Source: Raffaelea ambrosiae
Taxonomy: Eukaryota > Ascomycota > Sordariomycetes > Ophiostomatales > Ophiostomataceae
Length of the DNA: 64,000 nt
NCBI GenBank assembly: GCA_002778195.1
Contig: PCDI01000008.1
Location: 802,655 to 866,654 of the forward strand
Reading direction: 5' to 3'
Part shown: in pieces, positions 1 to 11,205 of the stretch
Position numbering within the stretch: position 1 is the stretch's first letter
Layout: every line of letters begins with the position of its first letter
Translations under genes and position numbers: made by a program
Notes under the pieces: generated by a model
Databases searched by the model: none
Seen by the model: the letters and a program-made list of their open reading frames with translations, nothing else
What the model was told of the DNA's origin: nothing

Positions 1-532
1 GTCGGCCTCTTTTGCTGACTGATGCCTTTCGTGAATACTGCAAACGGTGGTTACCGAAAGCGTACTTTAGGGAAATTAGGGGTTTACAATGGTAAAAATT
101 GAGAACTTGGATAGGGACAAGTCCGCCAAGCTCGAGAGACAAGCACGGCAGGCCAGTACTTGCGTTTTTGTTTCCGAAATCCAATGTCTGGGACAGTCAC
201 ATGGGCGCTTGGTCTCTATCAGAAAAGAACATCTGCGCGCTCCAGAAGAATCCACACCAGAGATGAGGCTCTTTAACCGGCCCGGGTATTTATGCTTCAA
301 CCACCACCCAGGACGGCAAGAAGGCTCAGTGAATAGGCCATAGCAGCTGTGGCATAGTGCTTGTTTATTGCAGACGCCAATTGGACAGCGTGTTATTGCC
401 AGAAAATGCCAGCAAGCACCAAAACAAATGGACCGTCTGGCCCGTGAGAAGCTGTGCGCTCAGCTCCCAAGCTGCCAGCTCGACTTGCACGAACAGACGT
501 TTCTCTCTTGTAGAAAAGGTCGCCGCGCGAAC
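1..532. other. Non-coding left edge, 5' flank of the SET gene
   Basis: I see no supportable gene here. Short open frames on both strands lack family motifs. The stretch probably holds the promoter and leader of the SET-domain gene. An in-frame ATG at 428 could extend that protein by 35 residues; see the SET entry. Confidence 0.5.
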
Positions 533-2172
533 ATGATGACACCACCCAGTATGGCAAGAGCAGCCGCATTCTGTCTCCTGCTCGCCGCCTTTGCCCCTGC
601 GGGCCAAGCGGCCAAGGTCCGCTCCTACGAGCCGACCATCCCCAAGGCGTGCCCGGCTCAGCTGCAAAACCCTCTCTTGCGGCCCATTCACCACGTCTGT
701 CCTCCGCCAGTGACCGACATCAAGCGTATTCGACCCTACAGGAACCCGCCCTCGTATCCCTGGACACACCCCGTGCGCTGCCTCAAGACCACAAGCAACA
801 GCAGCAGCCCGGCCAGCGGCCGAGAGCACAAATACTGCCTGTACACTGACGCCACCTACGGGGGGTTGCACGGGACCAGCATCATCACGACGGCCGAGAC
901 CGCTGTGGATGCTGTGGGAGCCGACGCTTTCGAGGACCGCCCCTACTATGGTGGCTCGCGCAAGCGTGTCTACAGGCCGGGCCCCATTGTCAAGCCGGGC
1001 CAGGGCGGTGGTGCTGGTGTTCCGTCCTACGCTGTCGAGCCCACACCAGGCAAAGGACTGGGCGTGGTGGCCAAGCGCAAGATTGCGCAGGGCGAGATCG
1101 TGATGCTCGACTTCCCGGCGCTGCTCATGAGCAAGATCTTCCTCGAAGAGGCCGTGCCGCTGCAGCGCCGACGGCTGATCCGACGGGCGCTCGGGCAGCT
1201 TCCCAGGGCCACGCAGGACAAGGTGTTTGCGCTGGCCAGGAGCACGGGTGGCGACGAGCTGGACGACATCCTGGGCACAAACACGATCAGCCAGATGCTG
1301 GGCCAGCAGGAGATGCACATTGCTCTGTATCCCGAGCTGGCGGTATGTGGACGTTCCCGGGTGTTCTGCACGTTGTGTCAAGCTTGTGCTGACTGACTCT
1401 GTCGACAGAGAATCAACCACGCCTGCAATCCAAAGTGAGTGCGCGCTGATGCAACCAGGAAGCGAGTTCGATCCAGTAGATAAACTAACTTCGGTCAACA
1501 GTGCCTACTACCGGTTCTCGCCTCGGACACTCTCCATCGAAGTCATTTCCTATCGTGACATCCAGCCCAACGAGGAAATCACCATCAGCTGTAGGTAGAC
1601 CCGGGGAAAAGAAAAAAGAAAGAAAGAAAGAAAGAAATCACAGAGGAACCTTGCTCACACCCGCTTTGCCAGACGCCCAGCTGACCGAGTCCCGCACCGC
1701 GCGCCGCGAGTTCCTCCACCAAAACTGGCACTTCCACTGCGGCTGCTCGCTCTGCCGCGCCGACGACCCGGACGCCGTCACCGCCTCCGAAGACCGCCGC
1801 CGCGACATGCGCACGCTGCAGTCCACCCTCGTCCGCGCCAGCCACAGCGGCGACTACGACCTGGCGCTGCAGACGGCCGAAGACCTCCTGCGAACGACCG
1901 ACGCCGAGGGCGTCACGCCCGTCAGGGCCGAAATGTACGACATCCTCGCCAGCATCCACCTCAACCGCATGGACTTTGGGAACGCCCGCCGCCTGGGGCG
2001 CATGGCGCTCGACAGCTGGGAGCGCCTGGACAGCGTCGACGATGCGCAGCTGCAGTCGGCGCGGTGGTTTCTGCGGCTGGTGGAGGATGCGCGGACGGCG
2101 GTGCTGGCGGAGCGGGCCCAAGACGCCGAGGACGAGGCGGCCATGGAGGCGGACGTGGAAGGGTTTTTCTAA
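533..2172 (+). CDS. SET-domain protein with N-terminal signal-like segment (474 aa)
   Basis: Four exons: 533-1342, 1409-1434, 1502-1590 and 1673-2172. Joined, they encode 474 residues. The SET domain starts near residue 165 (SYAVEPTPGKGLGVVAKR). The signature RINHACNPNAYYRF spans the first two introns (His274, Cys276, Asn279), and NEEITISY (Tyr309) is restored across the third. A post-SET-like HCGCSLC follows, with a helical C-terminal region after it. No MYND finger is visible. SET domains transfer methyl groups from S-adenosylmethionine to lysine; the substrate cannot be read from sequence. The start at 533 opens with a hydrophobic stretch (AAAFCLLLAAFAPAGQA) that looks like a secretion signal, followed by a Cys-containing region. 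An upstream in-frame ATG at 428 would bury that stretch. The family resembles the fungal 'SET domain-containing protein 5' group. Identity is firm; start and location are less sure. Confidence 0.88.
1591..1672 (+). repeat. GAAA microsatellite inside SET intron 3
   Basis: The third intron of the SET gene begins GTAGGT and ends CCAG. It carries a GAAA-type microsatellite (about 1608-1637). The choice of this intron rests on phase: only this donor and acceptor pair restores the conserved SET tyrosine motif. Confidence 0.7.
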
Positions 2173-2482
2173 GGGAGCGTATGAGAGGAAGAAGACAGGC
2201 AACACAAAGTCCCAGTACAGCCAAGCCAAGCCAAGCCAAGCACACGAAGAAACAAACGAGAGGGTGTATAGCAAGTAGAACCAAAATGCAGAAAAGGGGG
2301 GAGGGGGGAAGAAAGAAAAAAAAAAAAAAAAAAAAAAGAAATGGAAGAACATACTGAATCGTACATCGCAGGCACACCTCATACAGTGACAACATGGCCG
2401 TACCTTGGGAACGCACAGAAAAACAAAAGGCACAAAACACCGTTGGTCCTCCCTGCCCCCCCCCCCATCTCTTTTCCTCGCC
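2173..2482. other. Convergent 3' region with poly-A run
   Basis: The SET gene and the MOSC gene converge here. The stretch contains four copies of AAGCC (about 2221-2240) and a run of about 20 adenines (about 2316-2337). No gene is seen. Both 3' untranslated regions must lie within about 310 bases. Confidence 0.6.
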
Positions 2483-3924
2483 CTACAACCCCGGCCAGTC
2501 CCAGGTGGTGCGCTCCTTGTTTCGCCGCTTCACCACCACGCTGTCGCCCACGGCCATCTCCCTGTCGCCCTCGCCGTCCAGGAAGGCATACCGGCCAAAC
2601 ACGGGCGAGTACTTGATCCCCGTGTCCACGCGCCGGTCCTTGGACAGCCGCTTCAGGACCTCGCCCAGCTCGCCCGCGGCCGGCCGGCCCGTGCCGTAGT
2701 CGACGTTGAGCGACGTGCACCGCGCGCAGTTGCTGGTCAGGAGGAGGCGGAACGCCGCCGACGTCGGGGCGGAAGACGACGGCGTGGACACGGTCCCCTC
2801 AACCACCAGCTCCGCCCAGAAGTCCTCCGCCCACGCGTCCTCCCCGTCCACCACAATGTTCGGCCGGAACTTGTACATGGGCACGTCCGCGTCCGGCGCC
2901 GACAGCCGCCCGTTGACGTTACGCCGCGAGGCCTCCGACGTCACCAAGAACGGCGCGCAGTCGGTAAACGTGATCCACGGCTCGGGGCAGAGGGCGTCCC
3001 CCCCTCCGGGCGGACAACAGAGGAGCTGGGCGGCCGCCGCGCCCACGCCCAGTGCCAGCATCACCGCCGCGGCCACCCATCCAGCGGCCCCGTACGCCGC
3101 CAGCAGAGACAGCCAGACGCCCACGACCAGCGCGGTCCGCACCGGGGGCCGGTCCCGCAGCGTCCGCAGCGTCTGGGTCGCCCGCTTCTGGGCGACCACC
3201 CACCGGGTCGCCCGGGGGGGCCGCATCGAGGGGGCCAGCACGCGCCGGCGGCCGCGGCCAATGTAGACGAGGACGACGTTGAAGCCGAAGCAGGCCGAGA
3301 ACCAGGCGTCGTAGGCGGGGCCCATGCGGCAGCCGCGGGCGGGGCTGCCGTGGAGGTCGACGTCCATGGGGGCGAGGTCGGCCGGGGCGGGGGCGAGGGG
3401 GATGTGCAGGGGCGGCGGTGCGGACGACGCCATGGTCGAGCCCGGGGCGGTCGGTTTGGCGGCGCCCTCGGTTTGGTTGGGTTGGTTGGGTTTGTTGAGT
3501 TTGTTGGCTCCATTGGCACCATTGACTCCATTGACTCCATTGACTCCATGGACAGGAACCGACGAGGCAGTCCCGCGGCCAGGGATGGCCGCGCCCGCGG
3601 GATGGTACTCCACGACAATGTCCTCGCCGACAATCTTTTGCGAAAAGAGCGCGCACTCGGGGAACGCGGCGAGCTGCATCTTTTGCAAGCCGCCCGCCTT
3701 GTTGCGGTGGGTGGTCATGAGCATGAAGCTGCGGTCGTGGCGGATGCCCTGGGGACCGAGGGTGGCGGTCTGCAAGGCAATCGGGCGGAGGCCCTTGACG
3801 GGGTAGACGTAGAGCTGGGAGGAGACTGTGAGCTGGGGGGAAGTGGTGTGTGTCGGTGGATGTTGGCTTGGGCAGGCTTGTGATCGTTGGGGAGATGCCC
3901 TGGACTTACATTGAGGATTTTCAT
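2483..3924 (-). CDS. MOSC-domain protein, mARC-like, with membrane insertion (448 aa)
   Basis: Two exons on the minus strand: 3910-3924 (15 bases, MKILN) and 2483-3814. The junction gives MKILNLYVYPVKGLR, the typical beginning of the MOSC N-terminal barrel. The first exon was chosen because it restores this motif with a GTAAGT donor. The C-terminal MOSC domain shows FRPNIVVDG (about 321-329) and NCARC, whose last Cys (about 371) matches the molybdenum-cofactor ligand of mARC proteins, followed by DYGTG. Such proteins use the molybdenum cofactor for sulfur carriage or N-reduction; the substrate here is unknown. Unusual features are a hydrophobic stretch at about 231-272, long enough for two membrane helices, between the two domains, and a VNG/ANG repeat at about 96-109 encoded by a short tandem repeat. 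A membrane-anchored MOSC enzyme is inferred. Confidence 0.87.
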
Positions 3925-5007
3925 CTTGGCGGATAGTCTCCTGCAATTCAAGATTGTTGAGATCCAAATTATTGGCCGTAGAGGGAAATCAGATGAACGG
4001 GTGTATCTGACAACTTGGCAATGACACTGCAGGAAGGGATCTCCAAGAAAATGGATGGCGGAAAAGGGCAGAGTGGCCAGTGGCAGAGCATCACATTTCA
4101 ATGCAGAGATGCAAAGCCCGGACACCGGCCAAAGAGGGGAAGAAGGGAGGGATGACGGAAGACGGGTGACGGAATCTGCGACAAGAGGACGAAGGGAGGC
4201 GGAAATACGATAAAAGCCAAAGCTAATGACTCAGGTTGCTTTTACATAAAAAGAGCACTTGGCGAACACGGGTCTTTTCAAGACCGAGGAGGGATGGGAA
4301 AGTAGGGAACTTTTTTTTTTTTTTTTTAACTTATACTAACCGGAAAGTTGGTTTGTTGTCGGTTATCCCAAGAGGAGAAATATTATCCGTCCTGCATGGA
4401 TGGGCAAGGTCGATGCATGGTCAACAGATAAGAAGGGGACTAGTGGTGCAAGTTTGTCAACGGCGGAAACTGTCCAAAACGGGGAATTGTTCGACGTGCA
4501 TTGCCAGAGTTGTGATAAGAGTTCTTGGGGGGGGGTTCTCGGCGGGGTTTACAACTACAAAACCTGATGGTCCAGCATCACTTTTCAGACAAGCAGGATG
4601 GTCCTGTATGTCCTTTCTTATTAACTCTATATTACCTGACATACTTGACAAACACGACAATCCCGAGAAAACCCCACTCCTTCACGATGTGGTACATCTT
4701 GTTCTTCGGGGTGGCCAGCAACCACAAAGAAAGAGTCCACAAGGAAAGCCGGAATAACAGAAAACCACCCAGGCCGACAGACACAGAAACAAACAGGCAG
4801 AGAGATCTTTCTAAGACGTGAGTGCATATCCAAACATAACAGAACCAAACAAAAAGAAAAAGAAAAGAAAAGCAAAGAAAAGGAAAGCAAAGAAAAGGAA
4901 AGAAAAGAAAAGGAAAACACGAAAAAAGGCCAAAAAAAAACATACAAAACAAAAACATCAACATTACATCATAAGACGTGGTCATCACGTGGCCCCACTC
5001 TCCCGTC
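3925..5007. promoter_or_regulatory. MOSC upstream region and WSC 3' flank
   Basis: About 1.1 kb between the MOSC start and the WSC stop. Both genes lie on the minus strand, so this holds the MOSC promoter and the WSC 3' untranslated region. A 17-base T run lies near 4311-4328. A polypurine tract occupies about 4846-4948. Open frames here are low-complexity and carry no family motif. Confidence 0.5.
4846..4948. repeat. Polypurine tract (AAAGAAAAGG-type)
   Basis: About 100 bases made almost entirely of A and G, in irregular repeats of AAGAAAAG and AAAGGAAAGC. It lies just beyond the WSC stop codon, in its 3' flank. It encodes a spurious Lys-rich open frame on the plus strand. Confidence 0.75.
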
Positions 5008-7409
5008 TTACAGCAAAAACATTGTCGCCAACACCGTCCCCAGGACTATACACCACCCCGTCCGGAACGGCGTCGACCGCGATCCCAGGACCGCCGACGG
5101 CGCACCCGCCGTCGCCACCGTCGCCGGCACGGTGCCGTTCTGGCGGCTGCTGCCCCCCGTGGCCGCCGCGACGGCCGCCGTGGTAGCCGTCAGGCGGCGG
5201 GCGGATGCGGCGTCGGTCGGGTCCACAACGGCCATGGCCGTGCCGTTGCGGTCGCTGTTCTTGGCCGTCGAGAGCGTGGTGGCGGGCACGGGCGTGGCTG
5301 CGGCGGGCACGACGGTGATTAGCAATCTCTTTGTGGTCGTGGTTGGATGGGCATGGGCACGGTAGGTGAGCGTAGAGTTGGTGGCAGAGGAGGAGGGGCG
5401 AGCACGAGACGAGGCGCTGATGGTAGTGGCAGAGGAGGAGGAGGGACGAGCACGAGACGAGGCGCTGGTGGTCGTGGCAGGAGTCGCGGGGGCGGGCGTG
5501 GGAGTGGTGTCTACGAGTGGGGTGGTGGCAGCGGTGGGAACAGCAGACGGATGTGCGTCGTCTGCCGGGCCGGACGGAGAGGAGGAGGCAGGAGAAGAAG
5601 CGAGAAGAGTGGACGTGGTGGAGATGCGCGTGGTCGCCTGTGCAGCCTGGGCCTGTTTCTGGGCAGTGGCTGCGGCCATGGTGGCCGTGGTGGACGTGGA
5701 CGGGGAGGGGGTGGGCTGGGAGTCCGTCTGGGTGCCGGCGGCGGCCGCCGAGGTCTTCCGGGCTGCGCCAGGGGCTGATGCGATGCTTGTCGTGGTGGTG
5801 GACGTGGGGTCGTCTGGAACCGCGAGGGCAGCCAGGGCGGGCCCAACACGCGCCGTGCTGGTGGTGAGGGTGGTGGGGAGGGTGGTGCGGGGCGTGGCAG
5901 GAGAAAGCGTGCTGGTCGGGGTGGACGTTGTGGTCGTCGCGGCAGACAAGGCAGCCGTGCTCTGGGGGGCCGTGTGCGATGCCGTGGCCGTGCCGGACAG
6001 CGTCCTCGTCACGGTGGTGTAGGCCGTCGTCACAGAGGGGGGGACCGAGTCTGCAGCAGGGGAAGGGGCAGGGGTAGAGGCGGTGGTGGTGGTGGTGGTG
6101 GTGCTGCTGCTGCTGTTCTTGGGAGCAGTGCTGGTGGCGTGGGAGAGCGGGATCATGGTGCTGCGGGAGGAGGCCACGACGGTCGTCGCAGCCGGCTGGC
6201 CGCTGACAGAGCGCACCAGAGTGGTGTGGACGGCTCCGTTGGCGGCGGTCACGGTGCGGGTGCGGGTGCGGGTGAGACGCGTGTGGATGGTGCGGGTGCG
6301 GGCAGAGCTGACGCTCCCAGAGCGTGTGGCATGGAGAGAAGAAGAAGAAGAAGACGGAGGAGAGGAGGAAGAGGCGGACGGGGAGGCTACGGTGGTGGCT
6401 CTGGCTGCTGTGCTGGAGGTTGTGCTGTTGGCGACAGACAGGGCCAGGGACGAGGAAGGGGCCGAGGCCGCGAGCGTCGCGGGGGCGGCGCTGTATCTTG
6501 TGCTCGGGATGCGGCTGCTGTTGCTGCATGTGGTCTCACCTTGCGGGCATCCCTCGGCCACTTCGTAGCCGTACGAGGAGCTGACAATCACGTCCACGAG
6601 GCCGTCGCTCGTGGGGGCCGGGGCGGCGGTCGTGGCGGTCGTGGCGGTCGTGGCAGTCGTGGCCGTGGTGCCGGGGCTGTCGTCCGCGCCCGTGTCGGTG
6701 CAGCTGCACTCCACTTTCGAGATGAACACGGACGTCACGTCGACGAGCGACCCCGCGGCTGCGGCGGCCGAGGTCGTGCCCGTCGCAGACGTCTCTGTGC
6801 TCGTGTCAGTGATGCCCGTACTTGTCGTCGGCGAGGCCGTGGTGGCGGCAGCCGACGAGGACGTCGATGCAGGCATAGCAGAAGCAGACGACGATGTGGC
6901 AGTGCTGCTGCTGCTGCTGCTGCTGGTAGCCGTGCTAGTGGGCGAAGCGGTGCGGCTGCTGCTGCTGCTGCTGCCGGCCGTGCCCGAGTACAGGTCGTAC
7001 AGAAAATCAAACGTCGTCGAGTCGGTGCCGCCGCAGCTCTCGTCCTCATAGGGCGCAGGGCAGGCCAGCTGGCAGCTCGAGTCGTCGTAGGTCTCGGCGA
7101 TGGTCGGCTTGCTCGATGCGCAGACGCAGAATCTATTTGGATGTGGTGTCAGTAGTTCGCTCTGGTTCCTCTTGGAAAGAAAAGTCATCAGCGGACGCAC
7201 TGGTTGGCTACGCCATAGTACGAGTAGCCATGGTCGGAGCAGTATGTGGCACACAGCGCGGGGCTGTTTGGGTTGAGCGCGGTCTGCGCATCAAACGTCG
7301 AGCTCACACCCACACACCCGATGAAGGCCGCATGCACAGCGCTGGGGAGGGCGACAAGAGAGAGCCCGGCTGCCACCCGGAGAACGGACGGCTTGGACGG
7401 CGAAGGCAT
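5008..7409 (-). CDS. WSC-domain, Ser/Thr-rich cell-surface protein, probably GPI-anchored (777 aa)
   Basis: Two exons on the minus strand: 7201-7409 and 5008-7132, joined across a 68-base intron (GTGCGT...ATAG). Residues 1-28 form a signal peptide. A single WSC-type domain follows (about 28-120) with the expected cysteine pattern: FIGCVG, CATYCSDHGYSYYGV, FCVCASS and CQLACPAPYEDESCGG. The remaining 600 or so residues are rich in Ser, Thr and Ala, including T-A-T tandem stretches, as expected for a heavily O-mannosylated stalk. A CSCTDTG motif lies in the stalk. The protein ends in a short hydrophobic tail (GWCIVLGTVLATMFLL) with no cytoplasmic part. That suggests a GPI anchor rather than a Wsc1-type sensor, which needs a cytoplasmic tail. 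The likely role is in cell-wall structure or carbohydrate binding. Domain identity is strong; the anchor type is inferred. Confidence 0.87.
6625..6670. repeat. 9-bp tandem repeat in the WSC gene stalk
   Basis: Four to five imperfect copies of GGTCGTGGC run through this part of the WSC coding sequence. On the coding strand they encode repeated Ala-Thr-Thr. Such in-frame minisatellites can change length without a frameshift. Confidence 0.6.
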
Positions 7410-9546
7410 GGCTGTGTATGGTGTGGTCGGCGAAAATGGTGAGGTTGGCGATGGCGGGTGATGCCTCGCCAGGGGAGTGTTAGTCTAATGAAGTAGGCAG
7501 GTGGTTGCTGGATGCTGCGTCGACGCGTTGCCAAGATCGAGCTGGCAGACCGAAGCGAGCAGAGCGTGGGCATGCAATGGGACTTTTGAGCAACGAAGGA
7601 TGCGGCTGCGAGCAATGAAGGGTGAAGATGGAAAAACGGAATGCTCGCCAAAAAAAGTGACAGCTGTCAGAGAGGACGTCCGCCTCATATACCACTGCGG
7701 GCCACACCATCGTCGCCATCGGGGAGATATGCAGCCAGCCAGCCAGAGAACCCCCCCCCCCCTCAAAAAAAAGGGGGAGGGTGGGAATGGGGCATCATAG
7801 CTGCCCTCCATCCCACAGGCGAAGATCTCTCGATCCTGCACAGCCAGCCCGGATGGACGAGTCTGCACAGCATCGTGGTGCACCATGGAGCATCACGGAG
7901 CGTCGTGGAGCATCGTAGAGCGTCCGTGGGCCCGCCACCACAGAGCCAGCGGTGTGTCCTCCCTTGAGCGCCCCTGGGGTGCCTGAATTTGGAGCCGGCT
8001 TACATCCATATTGGGCAGGTGTGGCACTCCCTGCCTCCTGCATTGCAGAAAAACAAAGGCTTTGTGTGCAAAAGGGCTGACAAGACTCTAGTCAGGAGAC
8101 AAGGGAGGCCGCGCTGAGGAATGCAAGCCGAGTGGGTAGGCGACGGCGAGAAGGAGGCCCGACGTAGGGAGGCGTTTGAAGGTATTCCCAGATATGTGGG
8201 AGCGGGCAAGACTAAAACAGTGTGGACGACCTGTTTCTGGGCTCGTCTCTATCTCCCTCTCTCTCTTTCTAAATGGCCTCTTTTTCCTGGCCCTACCTAC
8301 ACCGTTCCAGAGAATCTGCCTGTCTGTTCAGAGGAAGTCTGCCGTTGCCGTCTTGCAGAGGGCTGGGAGCGCCCGTTTCCATGCCAGCGCAGTGGCTTCA
8401 CGGCGCCTCCATGGCTTTTTTTTTTAGCACCAACGTCTGCCAGTGAACGCTCTAGAGCCACCTTGGACTGCCCCATTTACCTGCCAGCACGTTCGACTGG
8501 CATGCAGCCAGCCCGTGGGTTTGGCCCCCAAAATGACTTCACAGGACCTCCTGGCCATCAAGACCTGGCCAGCAAGAAAGGGAGCTCGCAGCCCCTGAAA
8601 AATATGGGTGCCAAGGAGGCCGGGCACCACGGGGGAAAAAAATCGGTGGAGCGAGACCCGGCGAATGGTCTCGCTCGCTGGGCTGCTAGTGGCAGTTGCG
8701 GGTGAGGCTCTGGAATTCAATTCTGCCCACCCGCCGCCCAAAGCGATGATCCACCAGCACGACGCCAGGCACGCTAAGCCAAAGCCACACCAGTTCCCCC
8801 AAGGGCGGCGATATATTGGAGCATTCATCCGCCCCCTCCCTCCCCGGCAGGTTCGAGAAAGCCCTGGACGATGTCGAAAGAGATCACATTCCTTTGTTAT
8901 GGCAGGTTTTCTTCTTTTTCTCAGTCTCTTGGTTCTGCATTGTTCAGAGGCACACCTTGCTTCTAGACCGTCTCTGCCAAGGGTTGCTTAAACGCGTTGT
9001 CTGCCCTGTCGCCGCTTTTCGTCGCGTCTGCCCTTGCTCTGGCGTCGCGTGTCGTATGCGGGCACTTTGCAAAAAGTCCTCGTGACTGGCATGCGTGCGT
9101 AACCATGTCACTCGGCTCTTTCTCGTCCGCGACGCAATCCGGGCTCCCCTGCTGATTGCCGGTCTGGCAGGAAAAAGACCACGAAAACGAAATTCAGAGT
9201 CTAAAGCTGTTAGCTGCGGCCTTGGCCGCCGGTGTCGTGGACGGACTGCATACATCGGCAGAGGGGGGGTAAGAATCAGGAGGTGTCGTTGCTGCTTTTT
9301 CCCCCATAACACAGTTCCGATTGTCGGCTGTAGCTCGGATACGCGGTGTTAGTCATCCGGCCTCGGTAGCAGCTAAACCCATTAATACGGCACCCCCTCA
9401 CTTTTGCGCACATCACGATATCACCGGGGCTATCGTCTTCCTCTCCTCTCCCTCTCCTTCTGTGGGAGCTTTTTTTTTCTTTCCTTTTCTTCTTTCCCCC
9501 CTCTCCTCTCGACGCCCTTTCTGTAAGCAAACTCATCTTCTCAGCC
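7410..9546. promoter_or_regulatory. Divergent promoter region, WSC gene and GCDH
   Basis: About 2.1 kb separates the divergent starts of the WSC gene and glutaryl-CoA dehydrogenase. It contains a C run at about 7750-7763, imperfect GGAGCATC copies at about 7880-7920, and a C/T-rich block (about 9430-9540) directly upstream of the GCDH ATG, typical of fungal leaders. I find no gene or RNA motif. Confidence 0.5.
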
Positions 9547-11205
9547 ATGTCTCGTCTTCTCTGTCGCCGCGTAGGCAGCCAATGGCTGCGCCAGGCATCG
9601 TACGGTGCACGCCGCAACTATGCGAAGCCAGCGGCCTCGTCGTTTGACTGGACCGACCCCCTCGTGTCCAAGACGCTCCTGACCGACGAGGAGAAGGCCA
9701 TTGGCGAGACGGCCGAGCGGTATTGCCAGGAGAAGCTGGCGCCGCGTGTTCTGGGTGCGTGGCCTCTCACATGGAGGAGAGAGAAAAAAAAAATTAGACT
9801 GGCCAAAGCCCCTTTCTACTTTCAGGATTCTATCCTCCCCTCCCTTGTTAGCAAAAAGAAAACAGAAAGACCCATCTCCACACGTTGCACGTTGAACTCC
9901 CTAATTTCTTTTCTCCTGGGCCCATACGCTGACAAACATTGTGCCGTCTTGCTATTCTCCGTTCTCTCCCCCCCGCCCCCTTCCTACAGAAGCCTATCGA
10001 AATGAGAACTATGACAAGAAAATCCTGGAGGAGATGGGCAGCCTGGGCCTTCTGGGCGCCACCATTGACGGCTACGGCTGTGCCGGCGTGTCCTCGGTGG
10101 CCGGTGCGCTGATCACGCGCGCCGTCGAGCGCGTCGACTCGGGCTACCGGTCCGGCATGAGCGTGCAGTCCAGCCTGGCCATGGGCGCCATCCACGACTA
10201 CGGCAGCGCCGAGCAGAAGGACCGGCTGCTGCCGGCCATGGCCACGGGCAAGCTGCTGGGCTGCTTCGGCCTGACCGAGCCGAACCACGGCAGCGACCCG
10301 GGCGGCATGGAGACCGTGGCCAAGGAGCACCCGACCAAGAAGGGCTACTACAGCCTGAGCGGCTCCAAGACGTGGATCACCAACAGCCCCATCTCGGACG
10401 TCCTCATCGTCTGGGCCAAGCTGCCCGACCCGGCGCAGCTCGACAAGGCCGGCCAGCCCAAGCCCGTCATCCGCGGCTTCATCGTCGAGCGCAAGGACTG
10501 CCCGCCGGGCACGCTCGAGACCCCCGCCATCAAGAACAAGACGGGCCTGCGCGCCAGCATCACCGGCATGATCCACCTCGACAACTGCCCCGTCCCGGCC
10601 GCCAACCTGCTGCCCCTCGCCCACGGCCTGCGCGGCCCTTTTGGCCTGCTCAACGCCGCGCGCTACGGCATCTCGCTCGGCGTCATCGGCGCCCTCGAGG
10701 ACTGCCTCGCCCGCGCGCGCACCTACGCGCTCGAGCGCATCCAGTTCAAGCAGAACCCGCTGGCGCGCTACCAGCTGATCCAGAAGAAGCTCGCCGACGC
10801 CACCACCGACATCGCCTACGGCACCCTCGCCTCCATCCAGGTCGGCCGCCTCAAGGACGCCGGCGACCCGGCCGCCCCCGACATGATCAGCATGGTCAAG
10901 CGCCAGAACTGCGACCGCGCCCTGCACGGCGCCCGCGTGCTGCAGGAGATCTTTGGCGGCAATGCCGTCAGCGACGAGTACCACATTGGCCGCCATGTGG
11001 CGAACCTGTTTGTCACCCAGACCTACGAGGGCCAGAGCGATATCCACAGTACGTCCAAGCGATCGTCTTTTTTTTTGTTTTGTTTTGTTCTGGGTTTCTT
11101 TGCAAACTTTCCTCTGCCCTTCCCTCACGTCATGCAAGAATTGGCTAACCCTCTTTAGGTCTCATCTTGGGCAGGGCAATTACGGGCGTGCAAGCCTTTG
11201 TGTAA
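9547..11205 (+). CDS. GCDH: Glutaryl-CoA dehydrogenase, mitochondrial (437 aa)
   Basis: Three exons: 9547-9754, 9990-11048 and 11159-11205. The protein is an acyl-CoA dehydrogenase of the glutaryl-CoA type, which oxidises and decarboxylates glutaryl-CoA to crotonyl-CoA in lysine and tryptophan breakdown in the mitochondrial matrix. The first 30 or so residues are Arg-rich and lack acidic residues ([16 protein letters not shown]), as in a mitochondrial presequence. The family signature [16 protein letters not shown] lies near residue 160. [13 protein letters not shown] and [14 protein letters not shown] follow. The catalytic glutamate lies in TYEGQSDIH (Glu416). The last exon supplies [14 protein letters not shown], the standard family C terminus. 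All three exon joins keep phase. Intron 1 (235 bases) is longer than most here. Identity is secure. Confidence 0.95.

Noticed and set aside
2405..3883. 492-codon plus-strand frame opposite the MOSC gene
   Set aside because: Arg/Gly/Pro-rich shadow with no family motif, while the opposite strand has clear MOSC signatures.
4818..5186. Lys-rich 122-codon plus-strand frame
   Set aside because: Translation of the polypurine tract running into the antisense of the WSC gene; no function can be supported.
9848..11137. 429-codon minus-strand frame opposite glutaryl-CoA dehydrogenase
   Set aside because: Antisense shadow of a GC-rich coding exon; Ala/Val/Gly/Asp-rich with no motif.
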